64,000 nucleotides of DNA from Dendrophyllia cribrosa (GCA_024195265.1 JAJLRJ010000010.1:1365282-1429281), one strand, 5' to 3'; numbered from the stretch's first letter, positions 34,495-59,858 are shown. The notes: a model not told the origin generated them from the sequence alone. Program-made: numbers and translations.

Positions 34495-37287
34495 ATGGTT
34501 TTCTTTCATAATATCAACCCCGGGGCTCGTGTCCAAGTAAAATGGCGAGGTGAAATTGAGGCCGGAACCATTAGGTATACGGGAAGTTTGGTGGCTAAAG
34601 ATGGCGATTGGGTCGGCATTGAGCTAGACAATAGAGGTAGTGTAATAATGATGTAGCGACCCTTTTAAAGAATTTGTATTGGAATGAGTTTCTAATAATC
34701 TTCACGTGTATATCGATATCTAAAAAATTCTTGTGATAAAAAAAGTTGGATCGAATGCAATGCAATCGCTTTTGTTTACACTTCCAAGTAGATTGTTGTG
34801 CTTATAAAGTACCTCGTGTTAAAGATCGTTATCGTATTAACTAAATTTTAGTTACTTTGTCCTTTTCTAAAGCCCAAGCAAGAATTTTTTGGTTTATATC
34901 CTTTCTAAATCTTATTGGTTTTCTTTTACTTGCACAAATATGTGTCATAAATGAGTGTGTGAAATCACCCTTGGCCTAAGAACATGACTGGCTGTGAGTT
35001 GATGGCAGTCTTTTGTAACAAGAGCTAATGTTCTCCCTTTCTCTTGCATTTCTAGTTGGCAACACAAGTGGTCTCTACAAAGGAATCCAGTACTTCCACT
35101 GTCGAGATGGCCATGGCGTATTCACACATGCAAGAAATGTCAGATTTGTTCCAAGCAAAAGAACGTAAGTCAATCTTCACAAAAACAGTGTTGTGTCCAT
35201 TAAATTTTGCCTGAACAATAAATAATAAATTCTCTTACTCAAGCTGATGGAAAGAGGATGCAATAAATTTGATATTTTGTTCATTTCAGGTTACATGATA
35301 CGTACAAGCCAGTGTCCAAGACATCATTCATTGACGAGACCCTCTTTGCTAAAACGGAAGGTACAGATCAATCAACACCCTTCAATTTCTTTGAGTTCAT
35401 CCATCAAACAAATTTCAGAAAGATCAAGGGGGGAGGGGGGGGGAGGAATGGGGGCATAGTGAATATTAAAGGTGAGGGGGGTTAGAACCCAGTGAAAATG
35501 TTGGAGACTGAACAAAACTTTTGGCCTTTTGTTTGCACGATACTTCAAGTGGTTATTCCTTCTTCTTATCTCTATTCAGGATGTTTACTACTTTATTCTT
35601 GATCATGATGACTTTATTCAAGTCTCAAAATCTTATAGCCAGACACAGGTACTCTTCTAAGCAGAAGACTATCTGCCGGTATAAAGACTATCTGCCAGTA
35701 TAAAGACTATCTGCCAGTATAAATACTATCTACCAGTATAAAGACTATCTATATGTTCAAGGCTCTCAGATAGTCGGAGCAAGCAAAAGTAAAGTGCATA
35801 AGCAAAGAGAAGTATTTTTCTTCCAATGCACTTTATTTTCATGTTCACTTCATTTTTTCGCTCATCTCCACTGTCTAAGAGCCTTATACTCCAAGCCTCT
35901 GTCTTATGACATCTTTTATTTTTAAAGGGGGAGTGTTCCTGGGAATTTTGACGTTTTTAGTCAAAACCATGCTACAATACCTTTTACTTACTTTCTAAAA
36001 ACCAAGAGAAAGTTATCAACCAATTCTTGAAAGAGGAACAAATCATGGTCTGTTCCAGCCCAGTTTGAGAACTTGAAAACATCAGCAATTCATTCAGAGC
36101 CAGCCTATCTATGACTAGAGACACTCATCAACAGTTTTGGTACACTAGGTTGGTAATTTATCACAAAACCAGGGCTCGAAAAAAACTGAAATAAACTTGC
36201 CCTTTGGACAAGCAAGACTTAAGTACTACTTGCCCGGACAAGATTTTATAAATTGTTATTTTGGCTTAGTTCACGAGCAGCTTGTCCATATCCTTGCCCA
36301 TCATCAGGCAAATGAGTGGGAAAAGTTACTTGCCCAACACAAAAATCTACTTGTCCCAGATGACCGGACGGGACTTTTTTCAAGTCCTAAAAGTTGCACC
36401 ATTACCATATGTTAGAGTGTGTTTTAATACAAGAACTTTTTTTGTTTTTGAAATGACACCAAATCCCTGTGACATTGTCCCTTTAAAGAAAAATAATTAT
36501 AGGCTAATTCCAATTAGGGCACACAGTTTAACTGTGATCATTTTTGTTCCTCAACAGCGACGCCTGTGAAAAGCTACTCCGATCCTGAAGTGATATCACA
36601 CAAGTACCTTAAAAGGGTTAAAACAATGCTTCAAGGTCAGAGTTATTTGTTGATTTAATATTCTAACTTTTGATAGGTTTCCAGCATTTGATTTCCAACA
36701 CATGTGTATCTGTTATAGAGCAGCTTTCAATTGTGTCAAAAGTAATTTTGCAATTGCTTTGGTTTTGGATTGCTACAGCTTGGGATTTGCCAAGAAATCT
36801 CACGCCACTTTTTAACCAATCAGAAGTAAAACCAAAAACAATTGTGACTTGTTCGCACGTGTTCCCACATTTGGTGCCAGCTACATGTATTTTCTATTAG
36901 TTCTGATCGGTTCTTTGGATTGTCTGCATCTGTTGTGATTGGCCAGAGTGATTACTTTGGTTTTGGTTTTACGACACTCAAATGAAAACAGTTCTAATCT
37001 GCACCCAAAATAAACTTCTGTAATTTTTAACAGGTGAAGATGCTTGGTCTGACGCAAAGACAAGGTTCAACAAAAGCCACTTTGTGGGAGCACATATCCC
37101 ATGTGCAACAAACTACAGGAGCCAATCAGCAATGATGTTGTATCGTGAGGAAACTTACAGCTGGAACAAACCATTCATTACCCCTTCTTCCATTCCTCAC
37201 AGCCACGTCCCGCGACCTATTCTGAAGAGAATGCTAAGAATGGAATACCTTGGTACGTCGATACCAAGGCATTCCAGTCTCTCCTGA
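34495..37287 (+). CDS. CAP-Gly domain protein, 217 aa, 5 exons
   Basis: Exons 34495-34636, 35056-35164, 35290-35360, 36558-36635, 37034-37287, all GT-AG with consistent phases. One CAP-Gly domain occupies about residues 8-80: the GARVQVKWRG start, the conserved WVGIELD, then GNTSG (residues 49-53) where the usual signature is GKNDG, then YFHCRDGHGVFTHARNVRFV. The remaining 135 residues are basic, with a conserved-looking C-terminal part containing SQSAMMLYREETY, and no second domain or coiled coil is evident. CAP-Gly domains bind microtubule ends or the C-terminal EEY/F motifs of tubulin and partners. The short length excludes CLIP, dynactin p150 and TBCE. I do not recognise a named ortholog. 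The shared promoter with EFHC2 suggests a ciliary role (inference). The ATG at 34495 is the first in-frame ATG in the exon. Confidence 0.9.
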
Positions 37288-38981
37288 GAAAACTCAAAAG
37301 ACTGATATATTTCCTAGGGAAATGGTAAAAATTATTGTAATTGGACAGGACCCACCATTTAACAAAAGAGTTGGTGGTCTCTTTATATACCCCCTTCCCC
37401 TCCCCACCCTAAAAAAGACCCAAAAAAGATGGTGTCTTGGTTGTATAGACCCAACTCCATCTGGAGTAAAAACTGGGAAAAAGATTCAAACCTCCCTCTG
37501 CCATTTTGCAAGCAAAACAAGCTTTGTGCATAATTTTGTCTCAAATGTTGCAACAAGTTTTCATAATACTGGTAAATGTTTTCTTAAAGTGCCCATGACG
37601 ATTTTTTTTTTCATATCTAAATCTACACGTCAGTAATAACATCTGCAAAAAACATTTTTGATTTCAGCAAAACATGAATTTTTTATGATTTTTTAAAGTC
37701 TTCGAAATTCACATTAGTCTCCTCTCGGTCCCTCTCAGTTAACAAAGGATCCGTGATGTAGATTAAGGAACTTGTGACTTCAAACAAAGGAACTGTGATG
37801 TAGATTAAGGAACATGTGAGCCCGTTGGCCTTCTTAACAGCAGGACAGGTAGAGGTATGTCCAGAAATGCAGGCTAATGAGATTCATGCTCTTTTTGATA
37901 GACATCATGAAGTGTCCCCTAGCCCTAATTCTTACCTAAACGCAAGCAATTCTGTCAAACATGAAGTCATATGGAAATTACAAATAATTGTGTGTAATAT
38001 GAAGTACCCAAGGTCCGAGTTACCTGCATTTCTGGACATAAGTGAAATTGTTTCGCAGAGGTTCCTTGTGTGGCGTTTACATTCAGATAAGAAAATAAAA
38101 AATAAAAGGTTATGGGCACTTTATGACAGTGTTACACTGCGTGATGTTTCATGCAACTTGTCTCGCAACAGCTCAATCTGCTACATTTGCAGCTACATGA
38201 AGAAAGGGTGTTACACTAGACAACATTTTGTGCAACTTGACTCGCAACATTGACCAAAAAAGACTGGGGTGCCTGTGCATGTGCAGTGAAAATTGTGAGA
38301 CAGATTGCAATGCTACGAAAGTTGTTGCAACCATTGCAGAAAGTACAACTTGATTCTACTTCCGCAAAGGTTTCAGCAACTTGTCTCCCATTGATTTTGC
38401 TCATTGCAAGGTGTGTTAAACTGTGCAATGTTTCATGCGTAACTGTCTCACAAATACACGACTCAAAATGTGTAATATCAATCTGTTCTTTACCCAGTGT
38501 TATCAGCGAGTCTTTATTGTTTTACATTTAAAAGTAGATAAAACATAACTTTTAGTGCTGATTGTTAGATGTAGATTTTATTACATAGAGATCGAGTTTT
38601 GTTAATGTAAGTCAAATTAGTTTTTCCTTTGAAACTGAATATGCAATAAATACATGTTTATTTAATTTTTAGTTTTTAACAGAAAACCTACACTGACAGT
38701 ACCTGAATGTATCTCCAAACATTCTTACATGCAATTTACATTTGTACATTTATGATCACACAACTTTTATTATGGAATAAACATCTTCTGTTTCCCTGTA
38801 CATTGTGAAAAAAGTGTCTGTTTGGTTGGTTGTTGTTAGTATTGTTGATTTTGTTATCATTGTTGTTGTTTATGAGGCCTTATGTGCCAATTGGCACAAA
38901 GAGATAGGTAACAGGTAAAAGTTGTTGTTTACCTTTAAGTTGAAACTCTTTAATTTACGTAGACATCCTAAAAAAAACATG
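37288..38981. other. Convergent intergenic / 3' UTR region
   Basis: Non-coding between two convergent genes. It contains a lone MITE-end sequence (near 37587), a direct duplication of GTGATGTAGATTAAGGAAC (near 37753 and 37796), a short inverted pair TATGTCCAGAAATGCAGG / CCTGCATTTCTGGACATA (37857 and 38024), and a block of TTGTCTCGCAAC-type repeats (about 38155-38450) that recurs near 63265-63330. Candidate plus-strand AATAAA signals for the CAP-Gly transcript are at 38645 and 38776. Confidence 0.5.
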
Positions 38982-38987
38982 TTTATT
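38982..38987 (-). promoter_or_regulatory. TAF6 polyadenylation signal
   Basis: AATAAA on the minus strand, 43 bp past the TAF6 stop codon. Confidence 0.6.
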
Positions 38988-39029
38988 TTTTGAAGTGTCC
39001 ATTTAAAAAAATATCTATCATGCACTATG

Positions 39030-53014
<13,985 letters not shown>

Positions 53015-53911
53015 TGTAAATCAAGAAATATTCGCCCTTGAATTGAAAGCTTTCAATCCGCCATGTTTTCCGCCATTTGCAATTTTTCCATCTGTAATTC
53101 TGGTCAGCGGACAAATTGTTGGATACCAGTCTTTCCGAAACAACGCGCGGCTGATGAATGCAAGAAAAACACAATATACCGGTATTATATCCATTGTATT
53201 TATTGTATGCATGATCTTTTACAAATGTAGAATTCCAAAAATGTCTGGAAAGTCTGCGTAGCCCAGCAGAAAAAGACAAAAAATATCAGAAACCTTTGAA
53301 TGCAGGAGTCCCAGCGGGTTGTTGCACAAGTAACCAATGCGTACCTATAAGAGTTTGTATGGATCTAAAATTTGATTCACAGTAACGTACAGTAATTCTA
53401 CTTTGCCTTCGAAAAGCTGTAAATAATATGAATAAAATTGTTAAAACTTCCTCTATTATCTTTTCCTGTGTTTCTATCGCTTCTGGGAGGCTCTTGGAAG
53501 CCGTTTTCAGTGGACGAATTTCTTCTTAACGGTCGAAACCAACAGTGTTCCATCGTACTATTAATAATTAGTATATGGTATCAAGATGCAGACCGCAAAC
53601 CCTTTTCACCCCACCCCGAGGAACTGCACACCTTTCACTGGCTTCTTTCTTCATTGCCTATTTTGGCAACAACTACAACAACAACAAGCTTTATTTGCCA
53701 TGACGATAACTATTACAGTATTGCAAAAGTATGCAGAAAGTATAGAGAAAAAAGAATCGGTACTAAACTGATAACAACTTGTTTCTGAAGTCAAAGCAAG
53801 ATGAAATGAATTTAAAGAAATAGACACTGTTTTGCAGACTAAGCGGAACTAAGCATGTCTTTTAATTTCAAACCCAAAATAAGATAACATAAAAGCATTT
53901 TTTCGTTGTTC
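53015..53911. other. TAF6 promoter and MGAT4-like 3' flank
   Basis: An 897-bp interval between two genes of the same orientation. The part next to the TAF6 start contains CGCCATTTGC / GGCGGAAAACATGG (YY1-like CCAT core near 53060-53085). No TATA box, no repeat and no further exon recognised. Confidence 0.45.
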
Positions 53912-56900
53912 TCAGACTGTCGGCCACACTGAGATCTCTCGAATGATTATCCAGTGTTCAAAATCTACTGTGAAACTCATTTTCAAGCATTTCACAGGAA
54001 AGCTTAAAACATTTTCCAGCTCTTTTGCGTCTAAAACTGTATCTCTAAAGTCGCCGATTTGTATACACTTCGCGTCGTTGCACTTTCCCGTCTCTATGTC
54101 ATTCTCACACGCCATGAGCACGCTTTTACTCATCGTATCCCTGTACAGCGGACTTCCAGTGGTTATACGCACGCGCGAGATTTGGATAGGCTCTTTAAAC
54201 ACCATAACGAGGTTATCACCTTTAGTTGGAGTCTTCAACCAGGAGAACCCTTCCTTATCATAAAAAGCTTTCTCCAATCCGTGACCCGCTTCAAAACTAC
54301 AAGTTGTCTTAAAGTCTACTTCAGGCTTCACACCACGAAGTTCCTTTTTCATGTTGAACAGAATATCTTCATGTTTTTGGCTGGAAACTCGTACAGTTGC
54401 CCTGGCATACGCATGCGAGTCTACAATCTCGCTGGGTGGGTGACCATCTGGGAACATGGCGCCAAATTCCGCGATATCCGCGGCCAGTTTTGCAGAATAA
54501 AGCCGTCCTAAACCAGCAAGTCCATTCGGTCCAAAGTTGTGTGCATAAAAAGATAAATTTAGTTTTTCGAAATTATCGATTTGTTCCTTAATAACTGGAA
54601 AATATCGCTTTACAGCGCGCGCTTGGTCGGTCAGAAGCAAGACGTTTTTAGACATTCGAAGGCAATATTCGAAAAGAAAAACAAGCCTCTTGTTATAATC
54701 AGCCGTTTTCTTCTTGAAATCTTCCGTCAACAACAAAGGTCCCCAATCCCTGGGTTCAACACTAACTTCCATCAAAAACGCATTTGTTGGATAAATGACT
54801 TGAAGCAGTCCACTGTCGAGCTCGTTTTGAAAATCCTTTTTCATGTTCTTTAAGATGGCTGCGTGTGATCCTCCCTCGAAAACCACAACTATGACAACGT
54901 TGGAATACTCCGTGGGCGACATATGCGTTTTCAAGGAATAAAGTGCTTGCAGTAAATTTTCCTCTTCACCGTCCGTGCTCACAATGCCAACACTCAGGTA
55001 GACTGAAAAGAGAGGAATAGGAAAGATGAGTTGATTTGTTAATCAGAGGCGTGATGGTCGCATTAGTAGGTTTAGTCAAATCAGGTTGAATCAGTAATAT
55101 ATTCAGTCTATACAGCTTTTGAGTCTGTGAATGAAATCCCAGTAAAGTGTTACCATTCAAATGAAAGCTCGGCGAGTATTGAGCAGTACTTTCCTGTGGT
55201 GCTGTTGTGCTGTACAAGGTGAGTCTGTGGATGAAATCCGAAAGTGTAACCATTCAAATGAAAGCTACTGAGCAGTACTTTCCAGTGGTACTGTTTATTA
55301 TGCTGTACAAGGTGGTTCTAACTTTTGAGTCCGGCTGTGGATGCCTAAAGTGTGACCGGTATTCAAATGAAAGCTACTGAGCAGTACTTTCCTGAGGTCT
55401 GTTTATTATGCTGTACAAAGTGGTTCTAACTTTTGAGTCTGTGGATGAAATCCTAAAGTGTGACCATTCAAATGAAAGCTACTGAGTAGTACTTTCCCTT
55501 GGTACTGTTCCTTTTGCTGTACGTACATTCGTTAAAGGGGCACTGTCCCGCTGAAATAACGACTAAATTTTGCTAACTTGATTTCCATGTTATATCGCCA
55601 AAAGCAACCAAATATGTAACTAAATTGGATGAAAATATTATATAGAGCAAAACAGAAGCAGTAGTTTGGAGAAAACTTGCAGGAGTACAAGAATGGAGCT
55701 GGATTACGGTTCATCAAGTTTGATTTCGCGACAGGTGGTTAAGAAATCAAAGTTGCCATTCTGTTTGAATTTTGAATTTCGTATCCGTTATTTTGTCACT
55801 TTGTGTCAAATTTCTTTGTGTTCATCACGTTTGGCGATTTTTCTTCATATTCCAAGATAATAAAACAAGCTTAAAGGGAAAATTTTACAGTTCGGCGCAT
55901 GTGCACAAATTAAAATGCTTTATAAGCTTTCATACCAATTTTATCGGTTAAAAAAACACTCACATTTACCTCAATAATCACTTGCTATAATTAGTCCAAA
56001 CAAAGCGAAGGATGACTAAAATTCATGGAAAATTTTAGCGGATTACACCGACAAAGTCAACACTGAATAAAACCTTTGACCCAAAGGATTTATTGTACGC
56101 CCTGGTGGCTTTCATGGCGCACATAGGTATGTATAATCAGCCATTCAATCAGCTGACTATCCGCGACATTTTCAAGGGCAAATTTCCCGCAAGAGTTATC
56201 CACTCGCTTCCGATTGGTCTAAACAATGAAATTAAATGGGTTACGTCATAGCTTGCACATGCGCCGAACCGTGAAACTCTCCAGCAAGCTCCTGGCCGTA
56301 ACCATGGAAACACGATATTTCATCCGGGACACAGTCCTTTTTATCGATAACATGATTTGTTGTTCTCTTTGTTGTCGTTGTTTTTCGAAAGGTTTTATTA
56401 CATTTTGTGTATCAATTTTGTGAGAGGAATTTAAATGCGAATCACCCTAGGTGTAGGTATAGTGTAGTGGCACCGCGGCAGAACGTTTGCGCATGCGTAA
56501 ACTTCAAGCACTTCCGGTCCGTTAAACTACCAGTCAACATCGATGCGAACAGCATAAAACAACACTTCTGCATGAACCAACAGACCTAGATTTTCTAGAT
56601 GCAATGATGAAAGGACCAAAACCGAAGAAAATTATGGTACGTACACGATCGGTTCTTGCATGAATACATTTCGAGATGGAGTGAAGACTTGTTTTTTGTG
56701 AAAAAATGCGATGTAAAAATTATTTGTTCATATTTCGTTGTTGGTGCAAACTCCAAACCCCTTGGTGCAAACGCTTGAGACTTGAACGATGAAAAAACTT
56801 TTCAACGAAATAAACTTTTTCTCTACCTTTGTTTTATAACTCTTACTTTTTGTTTTCAAACTTCGCGGTACGGGAGTTTTATGTTGTTTATGTTGTAGTT

Positions 56901-57772
56901 CATTTTTTATTTCAGGTAATTTTTGTTTTTCCTTTGTTTCAAATTCATCAGCATATATTACCATACCCAAAAACAATGGAAAAATAAAAATTACCTGAGA
57001 TAAAAAAAAATAACTACAACATTTACATGGGATTACAGTATGTCACCGGAAATGCGTAATTCACCGGATGCTCAGTTTTCTACTCATGCGCAGTGCGTTC
57101 TGCCGCGGTGCCTAGTGTAGTACCTGTTTGTTCCCTTTGTTTTCCAAGTACAAGTCCTTGACTTGTACTCACGTGACTCAACAGTCTTGCGCAGTGACTC
57201 GAAAACAGCTCAAATGGGCACTTTGCCATAGGGAACCCAGCATTCTTTCCTAATTTACTGCATGTATGCGAAGATGAAATGTGCTTGAAATAAATGTCTG
57301 TAAACCAAAAATAAAAATAAATAAATTTCACATAATTTCGTTCACTTCTCTTGTCAGGATGAATATTTTTCTCTTAGTTTCCTGATCAGCACAACATTCA
57401 CTTCTTTCACGCTTATATTTGAAGTTCTTATTCTGGTTGCTCAATTGAGCTTTATGGCTTTTAAATGATGTCTGTTTTGTTTTTTATAATAAAGCGAACA
57501 CTGAGGCAATTTCAAAAGTTTCAAACACGCTGCGAAGAAGTGGTCAAACAGTGCATATTCAATCAGTCATGTAACCTCTTTTCTGTTAAACTTAATTGAA
57601 GACAATAGGCGTATTGAGAGCCTGTTGATCTACACTATTAAATCGCTGTCACCCAGTCAAGAAAGCTTCGATCACAGGAAATAAGCCATAATTACTTACG
57701 TTTTAGCACCGTTACAGCGTTAAATAAAATTATTCCATAAAGAACAAAGGAAAAAACGCGTTGTTTTCCCAT
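53912..57772 (-). CDS. MGAT4-like (GnT-IV family) glycosyltransferase, two exons, 387 aa
   Basis: Exon 1 is 57772-57700 and exon 2 is 55002-53912, with a GTAAGT donor, TTTTCAG acceptor and matching phase. Residues 1-24 are MGKQRVFSFVLYGIILFNAV... , a short cytoplasmic tail and a hydrophobic signal anchor, so a type II Golgi membrane protein is expected. The luminal part starts LYLSVGIVSTDGEEENLLQA, parallel to the MALGIPTV...L..TL start of the vertebrate GnT-IV catalytic domain, and continues VVIVVVFEGGS, SGLLQVIYP and NKRLVFLFEYCL. The C-terminal part (FSWLKTP...FKEPIQISRVRITTGS...IIIREISV) matches the carbohydrate-binding lectin-like domain. Known MGAT4 enzymes add beta-1,4-GlcNAc to the alpha-1,3 arm of N-glycans. 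The acidic metal site (LEDD in vertebrate enzymes) reads LTDQ here (residues 148-151), and the stem is very short, so activity may be changed or lost. MGAT4 family membership is firm; the subfamily is not. Confidence 0.85.
55115..55527. repeat. Four tandem copies of the CTGTACAAGGTGGTTCTAAC repeat
   Basis: Units of about 100-110 bp contain GAGTCTGTGGATGAAATCC, CATTCAAATGAAAGCTACTG and AGCAGTACTTTCC. Sister subfamily of the units in MITEs A-C. Lies in the intron of the MGAT4-like gene. Confidence 0.65.
55528..56603. other. MGAT4-like intron, no exon seen
   Basis: Contains single MITE-end-like phrases (TTAAAGGGGCACTGTCCC near 55533) and short frames without domain content. The final 150 bp before 56604 are GC-richer, with CACTTCCGGT (ETS-like, near 56508-56518) and GCGCATGCG (NRF1-like, 56488-56496). 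That composition fits a promoter for the candidate small gene. Confidence 0.4.
56604..57468 (+). CDS. Candidate 47-aa membrane microprotein nested antisense in MGAT4-like intron
   Basis: Exon 1 56604-56636 (ATG ATG ... ATT ATG before GTACGT) and exon 2 57358-57468 (after TTCACTTCTCTTGTCAG), phase 0. The product starts MMKGPKPKKIM, a basic head, followed by DEYFSLSFL and a continuous hydrophobic stretch rich in F, I, L and T, ending AQLSFMAFK. It looks like a small single-span membrane protein with a basic N terminus. AATAAA follows 20 bp after the stop, and ETS-like and NRF1-like sites lie upstream, which together support a real transcript. I do not recognise the family. It could also be part of a longer gene, a lncRNA with chance frames, or use other exons. 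Confidence 0.35.
56892..57020. mobile_element. GTTGTAGTT foldback
   Basis: GTTGTAGTTCATTTTTTA at the left, TAACTACAAC at the right, with inner TTTCAGGTAATTTTTGTTTT / AAAATTACCTGA arms. It lies in the intron of the candidate microprotein gene. Its GTTGTAGTT ends match the elements at 32479 and 46690. Confidence 0.65.
57488..57493 (+). promoter_or_regulatory. Polyadenylation signal after candidate microprotein
   Basis: AATAAA 20 bp downstream of the TGA at 57466-57468. Confidence 0.4.
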
Positions 57773-58065
57773 TTTGGGGAAATTTCTTCAACTGAAATAC
57801 GATTCAAATCTTTGAATAAGAATAAACGAAACCAAGACGATCGTCAGAAAGTAACTAAAATCAGACGCCACGATTACCCCCTCCATGGAAACTAAACTGA
57901 AGCCGAAAGCACGTTCAGTCGTAATGATGCCGTTTCTTCGCGTCACACTGGTTAATTATTTACATCATCGACAGGCCGCCATAATTGATTATGGTTCCTA
58001 TCATCGACTAAAATAGTGCCTGTTAATATTTTTTAAAATATACTACGAGTCTTCGTTTCGTTTAA

Positions 58066-58256
58066 GGTGGCTCCAAGTAGTTTTTTTTTTTGGGTCACAC
58101 TTCCCTTTTTGAATGTGCTTATACATGATCTTACTTTAGCTCAATGAATCTGAATTTGATACCAGATGTTAGGCTTGGATGAAAGTTTTGGGCGATGCTC
58201 TTTTTATGCTAATCAGCATTTCCATAGCAACGGTAAACAAACTACTTGGAGCCAAC
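58066..58256. mobile_element. 191-bp TTAA-flanked MITE
   Basis: TTAA (58062-58065), then GGTGGCTCCAAGTAGT; the right end is ACTACTTGGAGCCAAC, then TTAA (58257-58260). The interior has no coding frame. Terminal repeats plus TTAA again fit a piggyBac-type origin, with TIRs unrelated to MITEs A-C. Confidence 0.7.
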
Positions 58257-58323
58257 TTAAACAACGGTTTCAGATTTCGAGAAAATAAACACGACTGCCA
58301 ATCGCTGGAATAACCTCCGAAAA

Positions 58324-58395
58324 CGCCATTTTCGTCAAGTGTCACGTGACAAAATACTCCATGTTTATTGGAGTATTTTGTCATGTTGAAAGCGG
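58324..58395. repeat. Short palindrome around CACGTGACAAAATACTCC
   Basis: GTGACAAAATACTCCAT and its inverse GGAGTATTTTGTCAT flank a short loop GTTTATT. Probably a foldback fragment. Confidence 0.5.
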
Positions 58396-58851
58396 AGAAG
58401 GTCCTGGGGATGAGTTTTGGTTGGCGAATAGTTCCCAGTCTTTCGGGTGTAATCGGAAGAAACAGGGGGCTACGTCAGTTCTAGACTTCAGAATGACGTC
58501 ATCGCTTGAAAACCGCGGAGGGAATGATGATGATGTACGTCCCTTGAAGCCAACTTAGATACCCGTAAAATTTTTTATTAAGATATTTTATAAGGATTTC
58601 TGCCACTGAATGAATATGGTTGCCGATGAACTCGAAAAATCTCCACGCAGATTTCCCTCGGTACTCTTCGGTAACTTTTGGAAATCATCGGACATTTTCG
58701 CCAAATGATCGGAAACGTTCATTTGACCGTTAGGTTCTTCGAACTAGTTTTCAAAAATCTTTGGAAATCTTCTTTGCTTCATTTTGTTCAAAAAGTAACA
58801 AGATAACAAGCCATGAAATTGAGGGATTCTATCTATCCTGGCAAAGTATAA

Positions 58852-59332
58852 CCACAGGCAGCCCAAGCTTAGTATGTGATGTTTACGCAACGAACGATTT
58901 GTAGACTTTGTATGGGAAATCCATTTTAGTCTTATATATGCTAAAATAAAGCTTTAATGTGGAAATAAACTTCACTTACCTCAACATTGTGTTTTCGTTG
59001 TGTCTTGTATGCAATTTGGGCGCAAATGATGTCCATTTTAGACGGTTTTGTGGCTTACGAGTTTTTGCGATGTCGTTGGTTGTCGTTTCCATTCATACAG
59101 CGAAGCAACGACATCGCAAAAACTCGTAAGCCACAAAACCGTCTAAAATGGACATCATTTTCGCCCAAATTGCATACAAGACACAACGAAAACACAATGT
59201 TGAGGTAAGTGAAGTTTATTTCCACATTAAAGCTTTATTTTAGCATATATAAGACTAAAATGGATTTCCCATACAAAGTCTACAAATCGTTCGTTGCGTG
59301 AACATCACATACTAAGCTTGGGCTGCCTGTGG
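58852..59332. mobile_element. 481-bp near-perfect palindrome with TATAA target duplication
   Basis: The ends CCACAGGCAGCCCAAGCTTA and its exact inverse bound arms of about 225 nt each with few mismatches. The central loop is only about 25 bp (TTGTCGTTTCCATTCATACA region). TATAA lies directly outside on both sides (58847-58851 and 59333-59337). No open frame beyond chance. A foldback MITE with very similar arms, hence young. Confidence 0.8.
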
Positions 59333-59379
59333 TATAACGACCCTGACCCGTGAAACCAAAAACCATATTTAATGATTCA

Positions 59380-59680
59380 ATGAAACCACAGTGCAATTTA
59401 CAATATATACAAAAGACTATACGACGCCTAAAAGACAGATTTAATGAACACCGCTGTACCATCGATAATTTTAACACAAAATCTAAACCTACAACAGTCG
59501 CCGAACACTTTTTCCCCTCTCCTAATCGCGCTGCTAACGACATACAATCTGTAATCCCCCTTAGTATGTCATCAGTTTTACGTATCTCCGTCATTACATA
59601 AGCTATTTCTCCATATAATTACGTATACCAATGTAAATTTCCTTCATTGTTCCTGAAGAAGGTTGGTTTGGCCAGCCGAA
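59380..59680 (+). pseudogene. Penelope-like retroelement remnant (GIY-YIG end)
   Basis: The frame 59391-59600 reads CNLQYIQKTIRRLKDRFNEH, then roughly 45 residues including AEHFFPSPN and NDIQSVIP. This is the pattern of the C-terminal GIY-YIG endonuclease of Penelope-like elements (YIGxT.RxLxxRFxEH...HF). The Gly after YI is replaced by Gln, and the domain is cut short. It is followed by CCTGAAGAAGGTTGG...CCGAAATAG, of the kind found after such frames. No reverse transcriptase is present upstream, so this is a dead 3' fragment. Confidence 0.6.
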
Positions 59681-59858
59681 ATAGAGTACACAAAAACTAA
59701 AAATCTACGTTGATCGGTCTCCACTTCTACAGTACAAAATATAAACATCGATTCGATGAAACAATAAATTGCACTTAGGCACAGCAATTCTCTTCAACAC
59801 AGCATTGCCGAAACATCGGCCTTTTCTCACAAAACGGTGTGTTTAAAAAACAATTGCA

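Noticed and set aside
36197..36569. Frames of 72 and 95 codons in the CAP-Gly intron 3
   Set aside because: No acceptor/donor fit that keeps phase with exons 3 and 4; the repeated CTTGCCC / TTGTCC phrases suggest a dispersed repeat, with a relative near 45430-45510.
54059..54853. Plus-strand frames of 90-150 codons
   Set aside because: Antisense shadows of MGAT4-like exon 2, which has clear protein similarity on the minus strand.
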